Assembly: GCA_024693025.1 (NCBI GenBank)
Contig: JAILLS010000102.1
Span: 1-56,319, forward strand
Direction: 5' to 3'
Length of the DNA stretch: 56,319 nucleotides
From: Succinivibrio sp.
GTDB lineage: Bacteria; Pseudomonadota; Gammaproteobacteria; Enterobacterales; Succinivibrionaceae
Numbering within the stretch: the stretch's first letter is position 1; every line of letters starts with the position of its first letter. Below, in pieces: positions 49,531-56,319 of this stretch. Both the position numbers and the translations under genes were made by a program. The notes under the pieces were generated by a model. That model searched no databases, was not told the DNA's origin, and saw only the letters and a list, made by a program, of their open reading frames with translations.

Positions 49531-52500
49531 ATGCCCAAGCGTACTGATTTACATACAATTTTAATTCTCGGGGCTGGTCCTATCGTCATTGGTCAGGCCT
49601 GTGAGTTTGACTATTCCGGCACTCAGGCCTGCCGTGCCTTAAGAGAAGAAGGCTATCGCGTGGTCCTGGTCAACAGCAATCCTGCGACCATCATGACCGA
49701 TCCTGAGCTTGCTGATGCCACCTATATTGAACCGATTCACTGGAAAGTGGTCGCCCGCATCATTGAAAAAGAGCGGCCTGATGCCATCCTGCCGACCATG
49801 GGCGGTCAGACCGCCTTAAACTGCGCACTGGAACTGGCCAAAAACGGCGTGCTCGAAAAATACGGCGTGCAGATGATCGGTGCTACCGCTGATGCCATTG
49901 ATAAGGCGGAAAACCGGGAGCGCTTTGACAAGGCCATGCGTTCCATCGGTCTTGAATGCCCGCGTTCAGGCATTGCCCACTCCCTTGAAGAGGCTCATGC
50001 CGTGCAGAAGAAGGTCGGCTTCCCCTGCATCATTCGTCCTTCCTTTACCATGGGTGGTACCGGCGGCGGTATTGCCTACAATCCGGAAGACTTTGACAGC
50101 ATCTGTATCAAGGGTCTCGATCTGTCCCCGACCCATGAGCTGCTCATCGATGAATCCCTGATCGGCTGGAAGGAATTTGAAATGGAGGTGGTGCGCGACA
50201 AGGCGGACAACTGCATTATCGTGTGCTCCATTGAAAACCTGGATCCGATGGGTATTCATACGGGTGACTCCATCACGGTAGCTCCGGCTCAGACCTTGAG
50301 CGACAAGGAATATCAGATCATGCGTAATGCCGCCATGGCAGTACTGCGTGAAATCGGGGTGGAGACCGGCGGCTCCAATGTGCAGTTTGGCATCAACCCT
50401 GAGACCGGCCGCATGGTGATCATCGAGATGAATCCGCGCGTGTCCAGATCGTCAGCCTTAGCCTCCAAGGCCACCGGCTTCCCGATTGCGAAAATAGCGG
50501 CAAAGCTTGCGGTAGGCTATACCCTCGATGAGCTTGGCAATGATATCACCGGCGACAAGACTCCGGCCTCCTTCGAGCCTTCTCTTGACTATGTGGTCAC
50601 CAAGGTGCCGCGCTTTAATTTTGAGAAATTCCCTCACTCCGATGACCGTCTCACCACGCAGATGAAATCGGTAGGCGAGGTGATGGCTATCGGCAGAACC
50701 TTCCAGGAATCCATTCAGAAAGCTCTGCGCGGACTGGAAACCGGCAAGTCAGGCTTTGATCCGCGCCTTGACAAGGACAGCAAGGATGCCCGCACCAAGC
50801 TTCTCTATGAGCTTGAAAATGCCGGTGCGCACCGCATCTGGTACGTCGCCGATGCCTTCAGACTGGGTATGACGGTTGAGGAAGTCTTCAACCTCACCAA
50901 GATTGATCCGTGGTTCCTCCATCAGATTGAAGAGCTCATTCTCATTGAGCAGTCCCTCGACGGCAAAACCTTAAAAGCCCTCAATGCTGATGAAATGCGT
51001 GAGCTCAAAGCCCGCGGCTTTTCCGATCAGCGTCTGGCCACCCTCCTGCACAGCACTGAGGATAAGGTCAGACAGAGACGCTGGATGCTCGAGGTCTATC
51101 CGACCTTCAAGCGCGTGGATACCTGCGCCGGCGAATTTGCCACCTCCACAGCCTATATGTACTCCACCTATGAAGAGGAATGTGAGGCAAGACCGACCTC
51201 ACGCCGCAAGATCGTGGTGCTAGGCGGCGGTCCGAACCGTATCGGCCAGGGTATTGAATTTGACTACTGCTGCGTGCATGCCTCGATGGCTCTGCGTGAG
51301 GACGGCTTTGAGACCATCATGGTCAACTGCAACCCGGAAACGGTCTCTACTGACTATGACGTCTCCGATCGCCTCTATTTTGAACCTGTCACCTTAGAAG
51401 ACGTGCTGGAAATAGCCAGAGTCGAAAAACCTGAAGGCGTGATTGTGCAGTTTGGCGGTCAGACGCCGCTTAAGCTTGCCAGCAAGCTGCAGCAGGAAGG
51501 CGTACCGATTATCGGTACCTCTCCTCAGGACATCGACCGCGCAGAAGATCGCAAGCTCTTCCAGGATGTGGTCAACAAGCTTAAGCTGCTGCAGCCGAAA
51601 AACGGTACGGCTACCTCCTTAGCCCAGGCTGTCAGCATTGCCTCTGAAATCGGCTATCCGCTCGTGGTACGTCCATCCTACGTGCTCGGCGGCAGAGCCA
51701 TGGAAGTGGTCTATGATGAGGAAGATCTGCGTCATTACTTCGCTGAGGCCGTCAAGGTCTCCAACAAGTCACCGGTGCTCCTTGACAAGTTCCTCGATCA
51801 TGCCACCGAAATCGATGTAGACGCGGTCTGCGATGGAGATTTGGTCGTCATCGGCGGCATTATGGAGCATATTGAGGAGTGCGGCGTGCACTCAGGCGAT
51901 GCCTCCTGTGTCCTGCCGCCTTGGCATCTGAGTGAAGAGATCAAGGCTGAACTCATCAAGATCTCCGTAGATCTGGGCAAGTCGCTCAACGTCAGAGGTC
52001 TGATGAATGTGCAGCTGGCGGTACGTGAAAACAAGATCTACCTCATTGAGGTCAATCCGCGTGCAGCCCGTACGGTACCGTTTGTCTCCAAGGCCACCAG
52101 TCTGCCTTTGGCTAAGATTGCCGCCCGCATCATGACCGGTCAGAGCCTGACCGCACAGGGTATTACCAAACAGGTGATCCCGCCTTACTATTCGGTCAAG
52201 GAAGTGGTGCTGCCGTTTAACAAGTTCCCTGGCTCCGATCCGCTCTTAGGACCTGAGATGCGCTCCACCGGCGAGGTAATGGGTACGGCTAAGCTCTTCC
52301 CGGAGGCCTATGCTAAATCTCAGCTCGGTGCCCATACGCCGATTGTCCGTCAGGGTACTGTGCTGCTGTCCGTGAAGAATTCAGACAAGGATCGGACGCC
52401 GCGCCTTGGCAAGCTGCTGGCAGATGCCGGCTTTACCCTCGAGGCCACTTCAGGCACCTATCGCTGTCTGAAGGATGCCGGCATTGAAGTGAAGCTGGTC

Positions 52501-52752
52501 AACAAGGTCTTTGAAGGCCGCCCGAATATCCTTGACTTCTTAAAGTCAGGCAAATACAACTGGGTGATCAATACCACCGAGGGACGTCAGTCAGTGCTTG
52601 ACTCAAGAGAGCTGCGCCGGGCTGCGCTGCGCTATGCCGTAGGCTATACGACTACCCTGAATGCTGCTTTTGCCTGCATCGAGGCACTGCCTGAGGATGA
52701 GTACCACAACGTGCACTCGCTGCAGGAGCTGCATGCGCTCACCAGCGGCTAG
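49531..52752 (+). CDS. carB: Carbamoyl-phosphate synthase, large subunit
   Basis: Two homologous ATP-grasp halves (about 1-400 and 550-935) make carboxyphosphate and carbamoyl phosphate; an MGS-like allosteric domain (about 935-1073) binds UMP and ornithine. Both halves show GxGPxxIGQ ([18 protein letters not shown] and [17 protein letters not shown]) and the EMNPR/EVNPR metal sites. 1073 residues as in E. coli. ATG follows TAGGAG. Confidence 0.98.
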   Translation: MPKRTDLHTILILGAGPIVIGQACEFDYSGTQACRALREEGYRVVLVNSNPATIMTDPELADATYIEPIHWKVVARIIEKERPDAILPTMGGQTALNCALELAKNGVLEKYGVQMIGATADAIDKAENRERFDKAMRSIGLECPRSGIAHSLEEAHAVQKKVGFPCIIRPSFTMGGTGGGIAYNPEDFDSICIKGLDLSPTHELLIDESLIGWKEFEMEVVRDKADNCIIVCSIENLDPMGIHTGDSITVAPAQTLSDKEYQIMRNAAMAVLREIGVETGGSNVQFGINPETGRMVIIEMNPRVSRSSALASKATGFPIAKIAAKLAVGYTLDELGNDITGDKTPASFEPSLDYVVTKVPRFNFEKFPHSDDRLTTQMKSVGEVMAIGRTFQESIQKALRGLETGKSGFDPRLDKDSKDARTKLLYELENAGAHRIWYVADAFRLGMTVEEVFNLTKIDPWFLHQIEELILIEQSLDGKTLKALNADEMRELKARGFSDQRLATLLHSTEDKVRQRRWMLEVYPTFKRVDTCAGEFATSTAYMYSTYEEECEARPTSRRKIVVLGGGPNRIGQGIEFDYCCVHASMALREDGFETIMVNCNPETVSTDYDVSDRLYFEPVTLEDVLEIARVEKPEGVIVQFGGQTPLKLASKLQQEGVPIIGTSPQDIDRAEDRKLFQDVVNKLKLLQPKNGTATSLAQAVSIASEIGYPLVVRPSYVLGGRAMEVVYDEEDLRHYFAEAVKVSNKSPVLLDKFLDHATEIDVDAVCDGDLVVIGGIMEHIEECGVHSGDASCVLPPWHLSEEIKAELIKISVDLGKSLNVRGLMNVQLAVRENKIYLIEVNPRAARTVPFVSKATSLPLAKIAARIMTGQSLTAQGITKQVIPPYYSVKEVVLPFNKFPGSDPLLGPEMRSTGEVMGTAKLFPEAYAKSQLGAHTPIVRQGTVLLSVKNSDKDRTPRLGKLLADAGFTLEATSGTYRCLKDAGIEVKLVNKVFEGRPNILDFLKSGKYNWVINTTEGRQSVLDSRELRRAALRYAVGYTTTLNAAFACIEALPEDEYHNVHSLQELHALTSG

Positions 52753-52771
52753 TCAGGCCCTCTAGAAATAT

Positions 52772-52802
52772 TCCCCCGGAAACCAATCCGGGGGATTTTT
52801 TT
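52772..52802 (+). terminator. Terminator of carAB
   Basis: Nine-base stem TCCCCCGGA / TCCGGGGGA with a six-base loop, followed by seven T. Confidence 0.95.
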
Positions 52803-52824
52803 CTGCTCTCATTAGAGCAGCAAA

Positions 52825-52860
52825 AAACCCCGCTGCTTTGAGCTCAAGGCAGCGGGGTTT
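52825..52860 (-). terminator. Terminator of the GH28 gene
   Basis: AAACCCCGCTGC / GCAGCGGGGTTT, a perfect stem of twelve around a 12-base loop, with T residues continuing on the minus strand. It begins 22 bases past the GH28 stop. Confidence 0.93.
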
Positions 52861-52882
52861 GCTCTATTCTAAATAAGAATGA

Positions 52883-54985
52883 TTATTTATCAGCTAAGCA
52901 TCTGACGTTATAGTTCCAGGTGTTCTGATTATAAGGCAGACCGGTAGCAACCAGAGAGAGGATATGATTGCCGCGGTTCATGTTCTCTTTTTCAGTATCC
53001 GGACGATATGCGTACTGATAATCAGGCTTGTCAGTCAGGGTAACCTTGACGGTAAAGGCATACTTGCCATTGCCTAAGGCCTTGATCTGTGCCGGATATG
53101 GAGTCACTACAGGAGCTTTCTTGCCAGCTTCGAGAATACCTCTGTCCAAGAAGGCATTGACGGTACCCTTAGAGAGACCGAAACCAGCATCCTCAGTGGT
53201 GATCACGCCAGAGATTTCAACCGGCTGCTGCTTGTTGAAGCTATCCGGCAGAGTGACCTTCCTGCCTTCCTCTAAGCTGTAGGTTGTGCCCTGAGCACTC
53301 AGCTTCACATCGCTGATTGCAATCGGAGTGGTGTTGAAGGTCTTAAGCTCTGCAGGAGTATCCTTAGAGGAGATCTTCACATTATCCAGGGTGAAATCCT
53401 TCACGTTTGAGAGGGTTACCGCATTCTCTACACCATAGACGGTCACATCCTTGACATTGATGTTGGTCATAGGAGCACGCTCATAAGCCTTCCACAGAAT
53501 GGCATTCTTGGCGTTGACCGGAGTGTCAGCCTTGCCTGCCGTAATGTTGGACATATAGACGCCCTTGAGCTGCGGAGTATAAGGACCTAAATCGCCTTCC
53601 TTATCCTGAGCTGAACCTAAGGTGTACTGAGTCTCACCGTACATCAGGGCATTCGAGCAGGTTGCCACGGTATTGTCCTTGAAGTAGATGTTCTCAATCA
53701 GACCGCCACGATAAGAATTGGTCTTAAAGCGCAGCACCTGATTCAGGCTCATGGAATCAAAGTGGTTGTTGTGGGCAAACACGTTGCTGATGCCGCCGGT
53801 GCACTCAGAACCCATGGTCACGCCGCCATGACCGTCAGCAAAGACGTTGTCACGGATGATGATGTCGCCGCAGGACTCGCCGCCGACCTTGCCGCGGTTA
53901 TAACCGTCACGGTTCTTGCCGGACTTGATGGCAATACAGTCATCGCCGGTACTGAAGGAGCTCTTCTCGATCAGCACATAGTGGGTGGATTCAGGGTTCA
54001 CACCGTCGTTATTGTGACCATGTGAATCAATGACCAGATCTCTAACCCACACGTTCTTGCTTCTTAAAGGATGGACTTCCCACATTGGAGAGTTGATGAT
54101 TCTGACGCCTTCAAGCAGCACGTTTTCGCAGGCATAGGTCTCTACGGTGCATGGTCTTAAGAGCGAGCGCAGCGGCTTGACATCCTTTGGCGTATCGATA
54201 TAGGTAACCTTTTCGATATCATCAGCATCGATAGCCATGGTCGGGATCTTGGCCGGCAGAGGAGATACACCGTCGGTGAGCAGACGGCGCTCTACAGGCA
54301 GAGCCTTGTCACTCCACTCCTTAACCAGCACGTCGACTACCTTGGCCTGATTCTCAAAGCCGAAGGTGCCCTTCTTCCATGGCTGCCAGTTATATTTATC
54401 AGCCTGAGGATTCAAGGTTCCCTTGCCGGTCAGAGCGATATTCTTGGCATGGAAGGCCCGGATCGGGGAAGCATAGTTATAGGTGTCGAGGCCCTCAAAA
54501 GAGGTCAGCACCATAGGATAGAACTCGTTAGAAATATTTCTGACAAAGCGCAGCTCGGTGCCTGCCTCTAAGTGCAGATTGACATTGCTCTTAAGCTCAA
54601 TGGAACCCGTATAGTAGACGGTTGGATTATCCTGAGTTGAACCAGGCAGAGCAGGAACTACGACAATACCGCCGCCGTTCTTGCTGCAGTCATCAATGGC
54701 AGCCTGAATGGCCTTGGTGAAATCTCTGACCTTCTGGGTCATCTTGGCATGACCATCCTTGCCCTTGCCTACATAGTATTCTTCATCAATAACTCTGATC
54801 AGAGGAGCATATTTCTTATCAATCACGACGTAATAGACATCAGGGAAAGTTGGAGCATTCTCTTTAACAGTCTGCTCAATGTTACTGTAGGCATCATCAT
54901 TCCAGTAAAGATCTTCTGCCCAGGAACTATATGAGCTAGCCATCAGGCAGCTGCCCACAAACACTGCTAATAAAGTTTTTTTCAC
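52883..54985 (-). CDS. Secreted GH28 polygalacturonase/exo-pectinase
   Basis: Hydrolyses galacturonic-acid chains of pectin. A Sec signal peptide (about 1-23, ending SSWA) directs it to the periplasm or outside. The right-handed beta-helix has all GH28 motifs: NNDGVNPES (Asp327), TGDDC (Asp348, Asp349), DGHGG (His386) and RFK (Arg419, Lys421). At 700 residues it is far longer than simple endo-enzymes (~400): about 90 residues precede the helix and about 150-200 follow, which is more like exo-acting bacterial enzymes. GTG start 54985 with GGAGA upstream. No pectin transporter is adjacent. Confidence 0.92.
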   Translation of the reverse strand: MKKTLLAVFVGSCLMASSYSSWAEDLYWNDDAYSNIEQTVKENAPTFPDVYYVVIDKKYAPLIRVIDEEYYVGKGKDGHAKMTQKVRDFTKAIQAAIDDCSKNGGGIVVVPALPGSTQDNPTVYYTGSIELKSNVNLHLEAGTELRFVRNISNEFYPMVLTSFEGLDTYNYASPIRAFHAKNIALTGKGTLNPQADKYNWQPWKKGTFGFENQAKVVDVLVKEWSDKALPVERRLLTDGVSPLPAKIPTMAIDADDIEKVTYIDTPKDVKPLRSLLRPCTVETYACENVLLEGVRIINSPMWEVHPLRSKNVWVRDLVIDSHGHNNDGVNPESTHYVLIEKSSFSTGDDCIAIKSGKNRDGYNRGKVGGESCGDIIIRDNVFADGHGGVTMGSECTGGISNVFAHNNHFDSMSLNQVLRFKTNSYRGGLIENIYFKDNTVATCSNALMYGETQYTLGSAQDKEGDLGPYTPQLKGVYMSNITAGKADTPVNAKNAILWKAYERAPMTNINVKDVTVYGVENAVTLSNVKDFTLDNVKISSKDTPAELKTFNTTPIAISDVKLSAQGTTYSLEEGRKVTLPDSFNKQQPVEISGVITTEDAGFGLSKGTVNAFLDRGILEAGKKAPVVTPYPAQIKALGNGKYAFTVKVTLTDKPDYQYAYRPDTEKENMNRGNHILSLVATGLPYNQNTWNYNVRCLADK

Positions 54986-55123
54986 GATTTATCTCCATCA
55001 AGAAAAATTACGTACATCCTCACTTTCTATAGCAAAACATCAGGATGCATCACTGCAAAGATTAATGTTACTAAATTTGGGCAATAATCCATACTCGAGT
55101 CTGATATTTTTTGAAACAACTCA

Positions 55124-55154
55124 AAATTTCAGTATTTAGCATGCTGAAATTTCA
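55124..55154. promoter_or_regulatory. Inverted repeat between the GH28 and GNAT genes
   Basis: AAATTTCAG (55124-55132) and CTGAAATTT (55144-55152) are perfect arms of nine around 11 bases; the right arm is itself inside the palindrome TGAAATTTCA (55145-55154). It lies about 140 bases before the GH28 start and 60 before the GNAT start. It is loosely like TGAAA/TTTCA operators of pectin regulators (KdgR), but I cannot confirm that. Confidence 0.45.
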
Positions 55155-55215
55155 ACCTATTTATATATTTTTTTTGTATATTGTGACCAAGATGACTTGT
55201 TTTGGAAATTAGTAC

Positions 55216-55707
55216 ATGATCGAAATCAGAATTGCTAGCGCTAACGAGGTAGTCGCGCTCAAAGAACTTACCTCTACTCTCCTGCCGGCTGACTTTTCAG
55301 GACAGCTCAACACTGAACAGATTGACAGCATCTATGAGCATATGTACTCACAGGAAGTGCGTCAGAATGGAGAGTCTCAGGGACAGTGCTTTCTCATCGC
55401 CTCGCTCGATGGTGTAGACTGCGGACTGGCTTCCTACTTAAAGCAGGGGCCGGATCTCTTCTTGCTGACCAAGATCCAGGTTCTCCCTGAAAAACGGCTG
55501 CATGGGGTGGGAGAGGCGCTGTTTAAGGAAGCAGTCAAACAGATCAAGGATAGTCACCCTACTCCCTGCAAGATCGAGCTGACCGTCAATTCCCACAATA
55601 AGAATTACCCTTTTTATGAAAAGATGGGCATGCAGAAAATCCGCGAGGAGTTTATCGATCTCGAGGAATTTACCCTGACCCAGGATGTACTGGAAATCGA
55701 GGTCTGA
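55216..55707 (+). CDS. GNAT-family N-acetyltransferase
   Basis: A 163-residue acetyltransferase-fold protein. The acetyl-CoA pyrophosphate loop is EKRLHGVGEALFKEAV near residue 95, followed by the C-terminal strand-helix with NKNYPFYEKMGM, as in GNAT enzymes. The substrate is unknown; it does not resemble PseH in context. ATG 55216 with a weak GGA site. A terminator follows. Confidence 0.82.
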   Translation: MIEIRIASANEVVALKELTSTLLPADFSGQLNTEQIDSIYEHMYSQEVRQNGESQGQCFLIASLDGVDCGLASYLKQGPDLFLLTKIQVLPEKRLHGVGEALFKEAVKQIKDSHPTPCKIELTVNSHNKNYPFYEKMGMQKIREEFIDLEEFTLTQDVLEIEV

Positions 55708-55812
55708 CGGCCAAGCCTCTCATGCTAAAACCGGCGGTCTCAGGTTTTGGCCACAGGCTTCCTGTCCGCAGTGAAAGTCAAAGCCTGCAGAAAATTGTAT
55801 ACAAAAACAAGT

Positions 55813-55840
55813 CTGCCAGCTTTGGCAGGCTATTTTTTTT
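55813..55840 (+). terminator. Terminator after the GNAT gene
   Basis: CTGCCA / TGGCAG stem of six with a four-base loop, then GCTA and eight T. Confidence 0.8.
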
Positions 55841-55978
55841 GCCTAGGCACCACTTTCTCATCGTCAAAAGTTCCAAAACAATATAAAATTGCACATTGGT
55901 AGGCAGCAGGCAGAAATACCCTGACCTCAGCCTGCCTCAGCAGAACCCTGCTCGTCATTAAATTTTAGGAGTCTAGTC

Positions 55979-56319
55979 ATGATGAATATCCAGGATGTTG
56001 CAGCTTTAATCGCAGAGCACAACGTTAAATTTGCCGATCTGAGATTTACCGATACCCGAGGCAAGGAGCAGCACATTACCCTGCCGGCCGCCTGTATTGA
56101 TGAAAAGTTTTTTGATCAGGGCAAACTGTTTGACGGCTCCTCTATTGCAGGCTGGAAAGGCATTGATAAATCCGACATGCTTCTGATGCCGGATCTTGAG
56201 ACCGTCAAGCTTGATCCTTTCTATGCTGATCCGACTATTTTTATCCGCTGCGATATTCTCGATCCGGAGACTTTAACCGGTTACAGCCGCGATCCGCGCT
56301 CCATTGCCAGAAGATCCGA
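55979..56319 (+). CDS. glnA: Glutamine synthetase type I, 3' end outside window
   Basis: Only the first ~113 residues are visible. They match the N-terminal beta-grasp domain of Gln[23 protein letters not shown], then [12 protein letters not shown] (the conserved DGSSI loop) and [15 protein letters not shown]. Glutamine made here feeds CarA, PyrG and the purine enzymes of this window. The start is ATG 55979 with AGGAG seven bases upstream; ATG 55982 is also possible. Confidence 0.96.
   Translation, partial: MMNIQDVAALIAEHNVKFADLRFTDTRGKEQHITLPAACIDEKFFDQGKLFDGSSIAGWKGIDKSDMLLMPDLETVKLDPFYADPTIFIRCDILDPETLTGYSRDPRSIARRS

Noticed and set aside
55182..55197. CRP-like half-site TGTGA in the GH28/GNAT gap
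   Set aside because: Only the left half fits; the right half TGACT shares three of five bases with TCACA.
55897..55912. Possible sigma-54 promoter before glnA (TGG and GCA at -24/-12 spacing)
   Set aside because: GG and GC spacing fit, but four other consensus positions, including the TT before GC, are missing. Too weak to list.

Overview
The window is a contiguous piece of a gammaproteobacterial chromosome, densely coded and mostly housekeeping. Gene order supports this: leuS-lptE-holA-nadD, rpmF-plsX-fabH-fabD-fabG-acpP-fabF, purH-purD, carA-carB and tamA-tamB are all proteobacterial arrangements. A FleQ/FlrA-type flagellar master regulator and many GTG/TTG starts fit too. An indolepyruvate:ferredoxin oxidoreductase operon, a pectinase and a hexuronate (KDG/KDPG) branch suggest a motile, gut-associated anaerobe. 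My best guess is a relative of the Succinivibrionaceae (Aeromonadales); that placement is an inference from gene content only.

Layout, left to right. 1-1037: 5' part of pgm (minus). 1372-5056: purH-purD and a TSUP permease; 5053-5643 a YjaG/DUF416 gene. 6076-7872: a MepM-like murein endopeptidase. 8161-13592: FleQ/FlrA followed directly by pseB-pseC-pseF-pseG, tying flagellar control to pseudaminic acid synthesis; pseH and pseI are not here. 13569-14255: ung. 14327-16290: kdgK and a KDPG aldolase carrying an extra C-terminal domain, divergent from a GntR/FCD regulator at 16729. 17584-20419: a Bax inhibitor-1 family protein, pheA and an orphan TraF-like signal peptidase. 20510-26627: fatty acid/phospholipid operon (minus). 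26924-30549: iorA-iorB-phenylacetate-CoA ligase (minus). 31079-36274: leuS-lptE-holA-nadD. 36281-36691: hns, then 1.2 kb of noncoding DNA ending in tRNA-Asn. 38234-47918: pyrG-ispF-tamA-tamB-Lon-like protease (minus). 48377-52752: carAB. 52883-54985: secreted GH28 pectinase (minus). 55216-55707: a GNAT protein. 55979 to the end: start of glnA.

How parts connect. Pectin cut by the GH28 enzyme would give galacturonate, which enters metabolism through KDG and KDPG, the substrates of kdgK and the aldolase. TamA/TamB and LptE serve outer-membrane biogenesis, and the fab/plsX operon supplies the lipids. PurHD, CarAB, PyrG and GlnA form a nucleotide and glutamine theme.

Points most worth a second look: TamA has a clear lipoprotein lipobox; the KDPG aldolase is fused to a VOC-like domain; the TamAB genes are translationally joined to a Lon-like protease; two related palindromes lie upstream of hns; overlapping palindromes lie in the carA leader; an orphan TraF-like peptidase stands alone; and the pse cluster is incomplete next to FleQ. 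I found no CRISPR array, insertion sequence, prophage or recognisable defence locus.
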